Assembly (NCBI RefSeq): GCF_020497125.1
Contig: NC_059084.1
Span: forward strand, 3,127,501 to 3,191,500
Direction of reading: 5' to 3'
From: Mauremys mutica
Taxonomy: Eukaryota; Chordata; Testudines; Geoemydidae
Length of the DNA stretch: 64,000 nucleotides
Positions 33,346 to 46,498 of the stretch are shown here, in pieces. Numbering within the stretch: the stretch's first letter is position 1; each line of letters starts with the position of its first letter. The position numbers and the translations under genes were made by a program. Under the pieces are notes generated by a model. It searched no databases, was not told where the DNA came from, and saw nothing but the letters and a program-made list of their open reading frames with translations.

Positions 33346-34980
33346 CCCCCGGAGTCACTAGCACGGTCGGCAGGGCTAGCACTTCCTGCCCGGCATTCCC
33401 CAGCTCCCTGTCACTATGTTCCAGCTGCCCTCTGGGCAGGTGTGCTCTGGGGCAATGGGCTGGGAAGGCTCTGTCACCTGCCCAGGGGCCAGACAGAACT
33501 TGGTCCAGAGTGTGCAGCCTCCAATGACTCCTCGACCTCCAATGAAAGAACAATACACTAGGGCTCTAAGCTGCACATGGTAGGTTACTTGCCTCTAGTG
33601 CACCCCAGACTGAACCTCTCTCTCATCTCCTGCCGTCCATCTGTAGCCGTGAGCTGTCTCTGGGTTTTCTTGCCATGCACCTCCTGTGTTTATTATTGAT
33701 CTCAGTGAATCGGGGGTATTTTTGTAGTCAGAATTCCCTTGGTCTCTTCGGAATCTGGTATGCCCAGAGTCACCATATCATGCTGTTTGGAGGGACTGAT
33801 GGGAGCATCAATTGACCGATCCAACCCAGTGTTAGCACCTGACTCCACATGAATCAGCAGACCCAGGAGTTCTGTTCCTCTTCAGATAGTTCAATGTGAG
33901 TCGATGGTTTGATCCTGCAAGTGAATAAACCCTGTAGCTCCAATGGGAGAAAGCTTATGAGTATGAACTATTCCTGTGAGAAAGGGGCCGTGCTCAGAGA
34001 AATCCTCTCTCTACCCCAGAACAGAAAGCAGAGCGCACAGGCAGCATCCTATGGCCTGGTGCCATATCTCAGCCCTGGTCTGGAGGTGCCACCTATAGAA
34101 GCAGGTGCCACTTCTAGTTGCCAATTGGAATGGGGGCATTTGTGAGATGGACACCACTGAGTAATGGATTGAGACTCACCAAATTACTCAAATGGGCCCA
34201 GGACGTCCATCAGTCTATTATGACTTTTTGTTCCTATCAACCTGGATTGGAGTTGAACCAGTAATGTGGAGAGGAAGGGTCCCTCATGCCATTACCAAGC
34301 CTGTTGAGCCACCCGATTCCCCTAGCCTTAGTGAGTCCTCTAGCCCTGTGAGACAAGAAAAGACTATTTTGTGTCGAGCTGCGTGCGAGTCCATTACCTA
34401 CTGACACCCAACACTTACTGCCAGTGTTGGTCACGGAGTGGATTTTTGCACCCAACAAGAATGGATTCAGACTGTTCCACCAGTTCATTTCCACAGTCCT
34501 CGTCGGGGTCATGTATGTAAAAAAGCAACAGAGCAATAATAGCCAGGCTAAAGAGCACGTCCCCAGCAAAAAACCTACTTTCACAAAGATCACGTTTCAT
34601 GCTGCAGCCAGCACTTTCCAAAACCACAGAGGATGTTTATTTCCTTGTACGCATTCCCCTACCATATAGATACATCTTAAATCGGGTGGTTGAATGGCAG
34701 CATTAACAGTAAACACAGTCCGTTACAGATCCCTGCTGTAAATATGGTGTTATCCAGCCGGCACAACTAATAAGGCTGGTGCTTTGTAATCTCCTGTCTA
34801 GTTGAATTCCCTTACCAGAAGCTACACAGATTACCCAGGTTTTGTACAGCAAGTCATAAGGAAAAAGAACATATACTCACTGGCCAGCTATATGTAATAT
34901 CTTTAATCAAATGTGTTTCATAAACATAAAGATGTGAAACATATGATACAACATCTAGGGTCTACTGGAAAGGCTTACAA
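33346..34980. other. Unassigned upstream flank
   Basis: No gene or clear repeat seen. Confidence 0.4.
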
Positions 34981-35290
34981 TATAAAAAGAACAGGAGTAC
35001 TTGTGGCACCTTAAAGACTAACAAATTTATTTTAGCATGAGCTTTCGTGAGCTGCAGCTCACTTCTTCGGATGCATAGAATGGAACACACAGACAGGAGA
35101 TATTTATACATACAGAGAACATGAAAAGGTGGAAGTATGCATACCAACAGGAAGAGTCTAATCAATTGAGATGAGCTATCGTCAGCAGGAGGAAAAAAAA
35201 CGTTTTGAAGTGATAATTAAGATGGCCCATAGAAGGTGTGAGGAGAACTTAACATAGGGAAATAGATTCAATAGCTTACAATATAGCTAG
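34981..35290 (-). repeat. GTGGCACCTT family, longest copy
   Basis: AGGAGTACTTGTGGCACCTT, AGACTAACAAATTTATTTTA, CACTTCTTCGGATGCATAG and GAACATGAAAAGGTGGAAG occur in order, followed by an A-rich part and AAGATGGCCCATAGAAGG. It carries more of the element's far end than the other copies. Confidence 0.82.
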
Positions 35291-35434
35291 CCATAGTGAA
35301 TACACATGATATGAGCCGATATATCATAAAGATCATGAAACCTGTCAGCTTTCCTACCATTCTAAATCCATTGCCTTATTCTTATGCATCACTGGAACCC
35401 TCAAGTCAACCCCAACACCATGGAGTTCACAAGT

Positions 35435-35726
35435 CACAAATAAACACCTCGTGAAAGACTTGATGCAGAAGATCCTTTCTTCGATCTCCCATGAAGCTCA
35501 TGGGCAACCCTAAACCATATCCGCACAAACCATGGAAGATGTGGATTCTTGCTGCACAAATGGAAAATTAAAGACTCTCCAGTGAGCAACTGGTCATCCA
35601 GAACAGACCATGGAACATATAGCAACTCAATGCCAAATTCACAAATACAAAGGAGGCATCACAGCAATACGCTCTGCTACTCCAGACGCAATTATCCGGC
35701 TTAACCATGTAAATGTAAAATTATAG
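35435..35726 (+). pseudogene. Non-LTR retrotransposon ORF2 C-terminus (RTE/jockey-like)
   Basis: One frame from about 35498 reads WATLNHIRTNHGRCGFLLHK, followed by WKIKDSP. After one frameshift near 35590 another frame reads EQTMEHIATQCQIHKYKGG, then ATPDAIIRL, and ends in TAG at 35724-35726. The LNRIRT, LHKW and EQTMEHI motifs, with a cysteine a few residues further on, are typical of the tail of RTE/jockey-like reverse transcriptase proteins and not of CR1. Only the last hundred or so residues are present. Confidence 0.75.
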
Positions 35727-35951
35727 CTGTTGCTCTACATTTACATCAGCCATATGAAGAAGAAGATTCTTAAGCACGTTGGTTGAAGAAATGGATGTGC
35801 ATTTTCTGGGTGACACACTCAAATTGCTTCAAAGAAGGTGTGGCAGACATCAGGGTTTTTTTAATCATTTCAATGGCTAAGACCAGTGTTTATTTGTAAG
35901 CATTTTATTTGTATTGATTTAAATTTTCAGTCACAAAAAATATTGGGGGCG

Positions 35952-35991
35952 GGTCAGACAAAAGAGGAGGTCAGACAAAAGAGGAGGTCAG
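35952..35991. repeat. 17-bp tandem repeat
   Basis: GGTCAGACAAAAGAGGA is present twice, at 35952 and 35969, with a third partial copy at 35986. Confidence 0.9.
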
Positions 35992-38900
35992 AAAATATTT
36001 AATGCCAGTACACGTTGAGATTCAAAAAGTTAAAGCTTTGTAACCATTAAAACACCAATTGTCAACATGGCGTGCCAAAATATACCAAGTCAATATCCTT
36101 AGACTAAGTTCTCAAGCGGTGTTATTCTCACACGGCCTAGCTGTACATTTCTAGTGTTATTGAGCAGCAATATTTTTACATCGGTTTGTGTGAATCCACA
36201 TTTACTGACATTGACCGATACCCATCTAATCTTTCCAAGCCTCTTTCAAAGTTATCCCCAGATCCTGAGCTCCTGATCAGGACCCTTTCCAGAAAAGGGC
36301 TTAAGCATGCGCATCACTCCATTGACACCTGTGCTTTAACTTGGGCACCTGCTGAAGCGCTTTGCAGAGCTGGGGGCTCAGGCTAGCTTCTAGGGCTGTT
36401 GTAGTGAATGTGCCTGGGTATAAGCCTAAGCCCCCAGTTCTGCAATGTTCCCCTCCAGTGAAGGCCTTTTCACCCACACAGAGTCCCACCCCAGGCAGGA
36501 AGGCTCCGCATGGTCCAAAGGGTTTGCCCACACAGGTCACTGGCAGGTCAGGGCCTGAGGGCTCAATCCTGCTAGGTGCTGCTGAGCACCCTTGGCTCCC
36601 TAAGCAGGCTAGAGGGACGACTCCTAAGAGTGAGGGCCAGGGGAGCCTGCATTTCCATGCAGTCCTGGATACCACAGCTGAGACCAACCCAACAATTGCA
36701 ACAGTTATTTTATATCCAGATCATTTGTTTCCCCCTAATAGTTTTACATCTATTTTACCTCTATACAGAACCTTATTTTTGGCACCAAGCACTTTTCCTC
36801 CAAGGATCTCAAAGCCCAATTTCTTTTGTGGCTTAAACCCAGTTTCCACGTGTGCAATTTGCACACATTTCGTTCCGCCAATGCCCGCCTGTGCACATAG
36901 AAGGTTCTAACAAGGCATGTGCAGGGGATGGAATTCTCTCCCACAAAACACCTGTCTCCAGGTAGCAGAACCTAGCCCCTGCATGTGCTAGTATTTGTCC
37001 CCTGTAGAGCATGCACCAGTGGAGGCCAAAGTGCAAAAACCAGGCCCATGTCAATGCGAGTCACAGTATCTGTTAGGCCACTCTCCACCCTGATGTCTTC
37101 TCTGGAGCATAAAGCCAATGGCTGGACCACATTGCGTGTGCTGTGAACAGACTGCACATTTACAAGAGTGCCTAGGCAGACATAAGCCTATATTTCCAAC
37201 TGAGAAGAGCCCACCAGCCCCTTTGCACCCATCAAATGTTCACCTATGTGGGTAGTTACATGCACACGTGATGCAAACGCTGGTGCGGAATCACCGGAAG
37301 GGAGGCCACACCTCAGAAAATGTGTCCCAGGATCCATAATCCGTCTTGACATCTCGAAGCAATGCTCTATTGCCACACGGAACGACAACACCGTGCCAGC
37401 CTTTTAAAAGAGGGGACACTCCGCAGACGCGGCAACTGACTAAATGGTTTTTTTACTGCTTGACTTTTAATTGGACACATGTCCCTTCGAGATGGGGTAT
37501 GCTGGTGCTCACAACATGGGCTTTGATTTAATGTCCTAATAACGTGAAAACATATTGTTCCTGTCTAATTTGACGAGGGCCCAGTCATGCAAAACCTTTT
37601 CCAGCCAGCTCTAGCGGACAGGCCCTTTTATCATTCATTGCATTTTATTATTAATTAAAAGTTCATGTCTCCACATCTGGAGCCTCTGCAATGGGCAGCC
37701 CAGTTCTCTCCTGCATGTGTTGCTTTTATTGGGAGGCTCCAATTCTACTGAAAAGGTTGAGTATCGTGATGTTGTCGTCCTGTTTCCAGATGCACAGAGG
37801 CGACTCCGGTGCCCTGGTAAAACAAAAAGACAGATTGACAATAAAATCCACTCCCATGATATCTTCTTCCCCATCCCTGCCTTTGCTTGCTTGGTTTTTT
37901 CCCATTTATTGTCTTTCAGTTCCAATTTTTATGGAAGTCAGAAAACAATCCAACCCTGAGACCAGCCGACACCAGCTCAGCTGTATGGTACCCAACTGCA
38001 GCCTGTCCTAGCCCAGGAATCTGTAGCAACTGCCAGATAATGGGAACTACAATGTGTGGCACCTTGTAGGTTCTGGATTTGGGGGAAATGGACATGTCCC
38101 CTATGGAATAGGCCTTTGAGGGTCATCCTTATCTGTCTGCTTACTCATTGTAAATCACATTTTCCTAAGAGCCGGATCAGGATGACACACACACCACAAA
38201 ATAGCTCATGGGCTGTAGTTCTCAGAAGGGACTTTGGTATTTCAGCTCAGTCTGCTGGGGACTAGCACATCATGTAGGTTTCCGATTGGGAAGTCAGCCC
38301 CACCCCCCAAAACTCCATTCCATCGCTCCCTGAATAATCAACTTGGCCCCCAAGCAAATCAATAAATTCTGCCCTTCCCAAACAAATAAGACACTACTGG
38401 TGCTTCTAACTATCTCGCCAGCTATCCTATCTGTTCTAGCAGGACCACAGGAGATCTTTGGTTTCTCAGCCTCTCCTCTCCATCTAGGACCCTATTTACC
38501 TTGGAGATCTCCTGCCGAAGCGCTGACTGGATTGTGAGTGCTAAACAGATCATAGCCGGGGAAGAGCTCGTCACCAGACAGACATCTGCTCTTTGACGTG
38601 TCTGAGTAAGAGTCTTGGTAAAGCAGTGGGGGGAAGAGAGTGAGTTGGTGTGCGTGTGTTAAGGCAACTTACAAATGCTTTTCTCAGAATTAATAAAACC
38701 AGGGGGAAAAAAACCCTTCAATCTTTCTGGAGTGGAACGAGAGCAGTAATTATGTATTTTTGGTCGAAATTTGAGAAAATCATTTCTCCTGAGAAGCTGC
38801 AGCCATCGCTGATGTCAGAAAGCACCACAAACCTATGTGAATTTCGGAAAATCTGGTGAAAAATTAAAAAAAGCGGAAATGGTGAGGGGAAGATGCTTGC

Positions 38901-39538
38901 TTTAATCAACAAATAACTGGTAATAGTTCTAATGGCAGGAACTGGAAGAAGCCAGTTCAAATGACCTGCCAAATCACAAGACTTTTGTTTATTTGACTGA
39001 AAAAATTTCATTTTAGATGAGAGGAGCGGCTGGGACCGCAGGGTTTAATAGAGCTGCCCTGCGGGGGTGGGCTGCCCCTGAACAGCCCCTCAGCGCCTTG
39101 GGGCTTGGCTCACATTTTAACGATTGCAAACCTAATGAGAAAACTTTCCCAGGAAATCTTCCCTGGCAGAGCACACGGTGCTATCACAACCCGCTGCCAG
39201 CTGGTTGCTTTGGAGGTGGTAGGGTGGAGGACCAGAGACGAGAGATGAGTGAGAGTAGCAGTAGCTTCTCTTTAGAGCCATGCTGGGGATCCAGAGGTTA
39301 GAGCCTGGGAGTTAGGACTCCTGGGTATGGCCACAAAGCTTGGATCTCCGCCTGAACTTCCCTCTAGTTCAGTGTTGTTTCAATGTGGAGTTTTAAGAAT
39401 ACAGGATGGGTAGGAATCTCGTGGGTCATCGATTCCAACCCCTGCTGTCGAAGGCAATCACCTCAGCCCTTTATACAGATAGGGATCAATCAGAGAGTTC
39501 ACATCTAGATTCACGGCCAGGAGAGAGTAAGGATCCTG
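35992..39538. other. Unassigned upstream flank
   Basis: No gene is supported. A 182-residue plus-strand frame at 36362-36910 has no motif, no splice support and an overlapping antisense frame. A poorly preserved CR1-like 3' end may lie at about 39405-39470. Confidence 0.4.
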
Positions 39539-39665
39539 GGGTGGGCTCATCTCCAAGCCCAGCTCTGCCACTGATTCTTGGTGTGACCTAAAGTCAGTTA
39601 GCTGCTCATCTCACTTTCTCTATCTTTAAAATGGGCATATTAAACCTCACCAGCCACACAGCTGC
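39539..39665 (+). repeat. MIR-type SINE
   Basis: CCCAGCTCTGCCACTGATTC, TTGGTGTGACCTAAAGTCAG and TCTTTAAAATGGGCATATTA are in MIR order. Confidence 0.78.
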
Positions 39666-39908
39666 TTACATGAAGTCGCCAGTGGTACATTTGCTGGGCC
39701 AGAGTTGCTGCATTGCACATGGAGATTTCAACCTTCTCTGCTGCAGCCAATGCAGCACCACAGCTCATGTAAGCCCCACCTCAAAGAGAAGCTGCGAGTG
39801 CAACTAGCGTGAAAAGTTTGACCCAAACTCAGCCTCACTCTCAGCTCCGCCCCCAACAAGTAATGTGCCTCAGGAGGACTTGGTGTTTTTTATTAGTAGG
39901 TTAGCACC

Positions 39909-39985
39909 GTGCGGCTGCTGAATCATTGAATATTTCACTCTGTGAACAGCAAATTCCTCAGAGGAACATGATTCAGCAGCCGCAC
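39909..39985. repeat. Perfect 18-bp hairpin with 41-bp loop
   Basis: The left arm GTGCGGCTGCTGAATCAT (39909-39926) is the exact reverse complement of the right arm (39968-39985). The arms are far better preserved than the surrounding sequence would suggest. The origin is unknown. It could be a small inverted-repeat element or a structured RNA. Confidence 0.85.
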
Positions 39986-40367
39986 AATTCTTACTTACGA
40001 ATATATAGAGATACAAACCCCTGGTTTATAATAAACACCAACTACTATCACCAGATGGTGGATTAGTGTTCTCCCAGGCAAGGCCGCAGTCATGCAACGA
40101 TTCACACATGTGTAACTCCCTTTATGTGAGTGGCCTCTGCTGACTTAAAGGTGCCTAAAGTTAAGCACATGGGTAAGTCTTTGTGTGATCATGGTCTAAA
40201 CGAGCGTCAGCCCCTGGGGGCTCCTCTGCAAACCAGCCGAGACAGAGCCATGTGGGCAAACTGCCCTGCCAGAGTTTGTAACAGAATCTCCTGGTTGTAA
40301 ACTTACAGGGCCCGATTCTCATTTATACTCCAGCCTGTTTCACACCACTCTGGCCGAGGTGTAAAAT

Positions 40368-40466
40368 GGCCGAGGTGCAAACGAGAGTCATTCCCATTGG
40401 CCGAGGTGCAAACGAGAGTCATTCCCATTGGCCGAGGTGCAAACGAGAGTCATTCCCATTGGCTCC
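40368..40466. repeat. 31-bp tandem repeat, three units
   Basis: The unit begins GGCCGAGGTGCAAACGAGAG, starts at 40368, 40399 and 40430, and is identical across copies. Another GGCCGAGGTG at 40352 suggests the source of the duplication. Confidence 0.95.
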
Positions 40467-43400
40467 CTTTTCACTGCCTGGCGGAGCTAAGCAGCTTGCC
40501 ATGCAGGCCCCTTTGGTTCAAACCTTTCATTATATCATTGACCCGCTTCGGTGTTAGGGGCTCTTCAGACAGGATTGAACCAATTCATCAACATGGTATG
40601 ATCCGGCATTGTGTGCCGGAGGTGCCATAAAACCGCGACAGAAAACTGAAGTCCTACCACAAATGGGCTAAGGCTGATGGTCCAGAAATCAGGAGATTTG
40701 ACACAAATGATGCAACGACGGTGTGCTTAGCTGACGACGGTGTGTTCCTTTGTTTGCGTACGGTGTGTTTTTAGTTGTAATTAAAGGTTGTTTTTGTTTT
40801 CTTCTCCTGATCCCCCACCATGGCGTCGGTCGGTCTGCCAAAGCGCCAGGCAAGCTGTAAAAGTCAGTTGAGTGAGAGGTGGTTGAAAAATGGAAACCTT
40901 GGTGGCAAAGAACGTGTTCCTGTTTTCGTCAGAAAAATTCTAAATTCAAACATTTTCCATCAGCTCTAATGCAAAGAAATAGTTGGGCTGGACATCTAGG
41001 TGCCTTTAGGTCCTAGTGAAACCGAAGCATAAATAGAAGCTGAAGGTGACCACTCAGGTTTATGATTTAAATTAACCTTAGGAGGTCTCTCAAATCAGAA
41101 GCTGCACTAAAGGAGTGGGGGGTGCAGTGCCCAGCCACCATGGTGAGGGTCAGGAGATGGGAGCAAGGAGCCTAGACAAAGTGGTGATACAAGGGGGTCT
41201 GTGCCCAGTGTGACGGGTTTGATCACAGAAACCCCCTTGGGACCTGTCAACTGATGTGCCAAGAAGCTGACCAAATGCTTTACTAAGGCTACTTAGAAAT
41301 CAAGCAAGTAGACAGCCGATATTCCTAACTTCAAGTACAACAATGACACATGCATACAAATAGGAGGAATGTATTCAGTAGATCAGAACCTGTGCATAGA
41401 TATGTTACATGGCAGATGTAGCATAGAACATATTCCAGTTATACCATATATACATTCATAAGCATAGTCCCATGAAGCCTTATGGGGTACAATGTCACAC
41501 CCAGCACAAGGGGGCCCCTGAACTTGATTAGGTCTGTGCAGTGCTTTGCATAATGGGGTTTTGATCTTGGAGCTGGGAGCCTCTCGATACAACTATAATA
41601 CAGAGCATGAATATTAATGAATTATGGCTGTTAAAGGACTCATGTCTAGTAGAGGTGTGGCGCTCACCCTTGCTGTCTGAAGTCAGGACTTTCTCATCCA
41701 GATGTGATCGTCTTCTTTGCTTCCTGCCTCCCACTGGTCCAAGGGGGCTAAAGAGCAGCTGAATCCCACCCTCCAGGTGTCACTGCTGTCCCTGAGCTAC
41801 CACAAGCTGATAGACTCAGTTACTGAATGTTTGTGAACGTGCTTTGAGATCCTCTGATGAAAGGTGCTATTAGAAATGTAAGTCATTGTCCTTAATAAAT
41901 AATATCTCCACAATGGTTCCTGCTCTGTTAGCTGCATTGTCCAGCTGTTCCCACTCTAGGGTTTGGGAGTTTATGAACTTGCTTTCTCAGGCCCAGGGAA
42001 CAAAGAACACCCTAGTTGTGCTCAGACTCCAGCCATAATTAAAGGACCAGACAATCTTCTCAGACTGTGTGTTAAAAACAGACTCGGCATTCTGGTTTCA
42101 CTCACTCTATTTTATTTTATCCCCATTTATTTTGGGGCCTCACAAAAAGATTTTTTCTAATTTCAGAAAACATCCATGAAACACTCAGACAATAAAGGTT
42201 TCATGAAAAAGCAATATGACAATGAGAGATTTTTTTAAAAGAAACCCTTTGCAAGCCTCCTTTCATGGAAGCAGTTGTCAAGGGCCATTGAATGGTACTG
42301 CTGAATCAAGCAGCTTTAAATCCTGCATCCCCTCTTAGGATAGCAGGCTTTAGCTCCCATCAGAACTGTGCTGGCTGCAGTGTTTTCAGAGGTCTCATTT
42401 CACAGTCCTGTCTCTCTGCCATCCCACATTCTGTCTCCTGTTTTCAAGCGATGTCCCTTCACCCCTCACCACCATCATTTCTCCCCCCATCTTTATCCAT
42501 CCATGTGAAAATTAAACAAAACATCGGATCCTGCGGAATCTTTCTCATTGGCCTGTTATTTTCCCCCAACGCACAACGTTCTGATCAGCTTGTTAGTGGC
42601 ACGTAGATGAAACTGAACGGATGTCAATTTTCTCATAAGATATTTAAAAAGAATGGAGCAAAGGGAAGCGGATCTGGTTGTGATTAGCTGTTGGGTTTTT
42701 AATATTGTATAGGAATGCCATGTGATGTGATCCCCACAGGTTGCTTCCTCTCTTTCAGGGCAAGTGAGGGAGAAAAATATTCCTCTCCGAGCCCTTTTTT
42801 TTTTTGCAGCACTTTATATCCTGTTTATACCACCACCAAATTTAATTTTCAGGAGTTGGACTAAAAACAAAGTTAGCTTTAATATGTTTGAGTTGTTTCG
42901 AATGTTATGTCTTTGTGGGAAGCACGTCAGTTCGAGTGCACAGATGAAGTTCCATTTACGATCCTTTCAAAAAATGCTGAACCGCAAAACTGAGAGGAAA
43001 AGGGAACAGACTCGGAGAGAGAAAGACAAAGCAAGAGCATTTGGTGAAAGGCCTTGGCAAGCTGGGAATCAGATGAACATGGCCCAGTATTAAGGGCAAG
43101 AATAGAGTAGTGAGGTGACTGAATGAAAAATCTTCTGACACATCAAGGACAGATTTCCAAGAGACACAGTGCAACACTCTAACTGCTGGACAATCCTTCC
43201 CCTCTGCCTAGATGGTCATGTTTTGGCTCACGCAGCTTTCCTTTGCCAGTACAGCTCTAATGCTGTTTACGGATCAAATTAATAGGGTTAGTAGAAAATG
43301 CCCATCTCCTGCCTTCCACTCCAGGAGAGCCTCTCCCAGCTGCTGATGCACATGAATAGCTCATGTACTGTGGGAAAGCTGGAAGGAAGAGGATAAATTA

Positions 43401-44532
43401 TTTCCTAGCATGGGTTGGTCCCTCAAACGCCATCAGTGAAATGTGAATCAAGGCACATTTCCCTCATGACCGAAAGGCGAATAATTCCTCCAGGATGGAA
43501 CTGAGGCCCTATTTCATTGTGGGAAACACCGGTTTGTAATAACCAGTTTTCCTCCTCTTTGCAGAAGACAGCAGGACAGTTGCTGCAGGAAAAGAATCTG
43601 TGGCTTCAATTTTTGGAGGCCCAGCTTGAGACATCTTAAAGGGCCTGACTTTTAGGGAGCAGGTGCTCTGAAAATGTGGCTCCTTTAAGGCTTCTCATCT
43701 CCCTCCTCCCCAGACTGAGGCACCTGAAATCACTAGTCACTTTGGAAAATATTGGCCTATGTTCTTTACTCATTGCAGATCTATACACAGCAAAGACAAA
43801 GGCACCACCATGGCAATGTACAACCTCTCTGTTTCCAACTGCTGGCCTTTTGCAGAAAATATCTTACTACCATATCATAATGAAGGAGTGGGGAGTGGCA
43901 CAACCCCCCTCCCCCAATGTAGAATGCCTCCTCTCATGGGAAAGGGGGGATCATTAGAGGCAACTGGCCTGCTGTGCTTTCTAATGATGTTGTTTTGCTA
44001 TTCTGAGGCTCTCTCTGAAGACCACACAACGAACAGTCACTTTCGTGGCTAGAAACCCTCTCGTATTTTTTCCATAGAGAAATCTCTTTCTGGTGCTTAC
44101 TGAGGAGTAGGGCTTCCATGTTAATCCTTTGTTTCTGTCAGTTACTTGCCTTGCGTCCAAAAAAGATCCACCTAAAAGCAATACAGTCCTAAAGATGATT
44201 GTCCATGGGAGCAGAAGTTTTCAAAGAGAGAGAGAGGTGAATCCAATGTATTCCAAGAGCGATAAACTGAATCTGAATGCGACTTATTCTTGATGGTTTT
44301 GATTCTGGCAACCACAAAAAAGCAGAATAAATGAAAATGGATTTTGCTGCTCTCTTGTCTTTTCCTGAGACGCTGCTCTTCCTTCTTTCCCCTAGACTCC
44401 ATTCTCTCTTCACTGCCTGGAAGGTGTGTCCCTTAGGTTAGTGATCTGGCTACCTGGACCCTGCAAACGCATCATTAAGGGAAAGCAATCGCTTGATGCC
44501 ACATGAGTTGTCCCATTGCCTTCAAACACAAT
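40467..44532. other. Unassigned upstream flank
   Basis: No gene. A short MIR/L2-like tail (GCTTTGAGATCCTCTGATGA) lies at about 41840-41880. Confidence 0.45.
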
Positions 44533-44617
44533 GGGGCAAATTCTGCTCTCAGATTGTTTGGAGCAACTCCACTGAAGTGCAAGGGGTCATACGTGTGAAA
44601 CAGAGCAGAATTTGGCC
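44533..44617. repeat. Palindromic short interspersed repeat (85 bp)
   Basis: GGGGCAAATTCTGCTCTCAG on the left is mirrored by CAGAGCAGAATTTGGCC on the right, with CAACTCCACTGAAGTG in the middle. Confidence 0.8.
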
Positions 44618-45243
44618 TTAAAGAATTGCATACTTGGATGCATCCAGGTTTACAGTGCTGGTGGTTTGGGGGTATGTGTGGGCTATAGATATCCCAATAG
44701 CAACTCATTTAGCTCCAGGCTAAAACAAACACAACTGGAGACCACTGAGACCACAAACAAATAAATACCATTTTTAAAAAAAGAACTTACATTTCTCATT
44801 CAGGCTAAAGGCATTTGACAGTTGCCTGGCTAAGGGAATAATGCTCAGTATCTCCCTGATTCCAGATTAATGGAAGCCAACCCATCCATGACAGGAGCCA
44901 GTGGAGGCTCATGGTGGGGAGCACGCTGAAACCGTCAGACTAACAATCCAGAGGTAACAAAGCTGCCTTCAGCACCGCTGCTCTCTGCCCGTTCCCTAAC
45001 CAGAAGACGTCACAATGTGAACCCCAACCCCAGACAGTCTCCCCTTGGCTTGGGGCATCTTCACAACAGAGGGGAGGTTTCATTGTCCCAGCACCTCTAG
45101 TGAGCGGAAAAGACTTAGGCAGGGGATTGAACAGAGGATTGTAAATCTGGCCTGGAAGGGGAATTCCCCTGTGGACACATGGGTGAGATCTCAAAAGGGG
45201 AGTAGAAGAAAGGAGCACCCTGGTAGCCCACCCCTCCAGAGAG

Positions 45244-45715
45244 CATGCAGCACATCTCTTAGAGCTCATGCAATGCACCCCTCACAGTGCATGCAGCACG
45301 TCCTTTCAGAGAGCACACAGAGCATCCCTTCAGAGATGTGCCATATGTCCCTTCACAGTGCATCCCTCTAGAGTGTTTTCAGCATCCCCTGCAGTGCACA
45401 TGCAGCACATCCTTTCCGAGCGCACGCAGCATGCTCTCTGCAGAATGCATGCAGCACATCCTTTCCAAGCGCATGCAGCATGCTCCCTGCAGAGTGCATG
45501 CAGCACATCCTTTCCAAGCGCATGCAGCACGCTCCCTGCAGAGTGCATACAGCACATCCTTTCAGAGCGCATGCAGCACGCTCCCTGCAGAGTGCATGCA
45601 GCACATCCTTTCAGAGCGCATGCAGCACGCTCTCTGCAGCGTGCATGCAGCACGCTTCCTGCAGTGCATGTGCAGCACATCCTTTTTGAACACATGCAGC
45701 ATGCTCCCTGCAAAA
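45244..45715. repeat. 49-bp minisatellite built from GCATGCAGCAC half units
   Basis: AGAGTGCATGCAGCACATCC recurs with a 49-bp period (45491, 45540 with one change, 45589). Each unit holds two related halves centred on GCATGCAGCAC. The left part (45244-45400) is degenerate. Because 49 is not a multiple of three and stops are rare in this base content, all frames on both strands stay open, giving chance frames up to 162 residues. Confidence 0.95.
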
Positions 45716-46498
45716 GGATATGGCTTTGTTCTGCATTGTTTTAGTTTTTATTCTCACCTTTCATTGATTCTCTAAAAAAGTCCTAAGAGAATTCTCAGTT
45801 TAAGAAATCCAGACTTTGTTAAGATGGGGTTAGCAGTAAATGCAGATCAGTGACTTAAAAGGAAATCAAACCTTGACAGAGCATTGTGCTTCCCCAACAA
45901 TCAACGCCAAGATTTAAAAAACGAGGACCTCACGTTTGTTGCTGAAACCTATATTTAGGCTCCTAGATAATTGGCCTGATTTCAAACATGCTGAGCTCCC
46001 AGCAGCCCCCATTAAAGCCAATGGGATTACTCATATTCTAAAAAACAAAGTGTCCTTAACAGACTTCGCTGGGTTGGATTGCAGCACTCAGCAGCACTTT
46101 GCAGGATCAAGCCCATTGTGAATGGCACCTAGTGTTTATATAATCTGTAATGTAAATGAGGCATAAAATTTGGTATTGGGTGAGCCTGCAGTTAGCACAC
46201 AGAGAAGCGCTATTAGTATAGTTATTTACCATAGGCCCTAAATTAACAGAATGGGGTTAAACACAATTCAACAGAAACCTGAGCAGGGCTGGGCTCGTGA
46301 GCTGGGTCCCTAAAAGGCATGGTCACTTGGCTACACTTTGGGTCTCCTTTGTATTTCGGATACTTTTCTCACATGTATGCAGGCAGCCTGGCCTATGCCT
46401 CTTCATAGCTGTAATCGATCCCAGAGGAACGCGGGCGAGACTTCAGAACAATTGCCCCTCTGTAGTACCGTTTGCAGAGATGACTTTCCTTGGACCTA
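45716..46498. other. Unassigned flank
   Basis: No gene. A weak palindromic-type repeat may lie at 45970-46115. Confidence 0.4.

Noticed and set aside
36362..36910. 182-residue plus-strand frame
   Set aside because: No recognisable motif or splice-site support, and an antisense frame of similar length overlaps it.
45244..45715. CRISPR-like array of regular repeats
   Set aside because: The units are contiguous with no unique spacers, and the rest of the window is vertebrate.
45268..45775. Cysteine/histidine-rich frames of 127-162 residues on both strands
   Set aside because: They are translations of the 49-bp minisatellite. The period is not a multiple of three and every frame is open.
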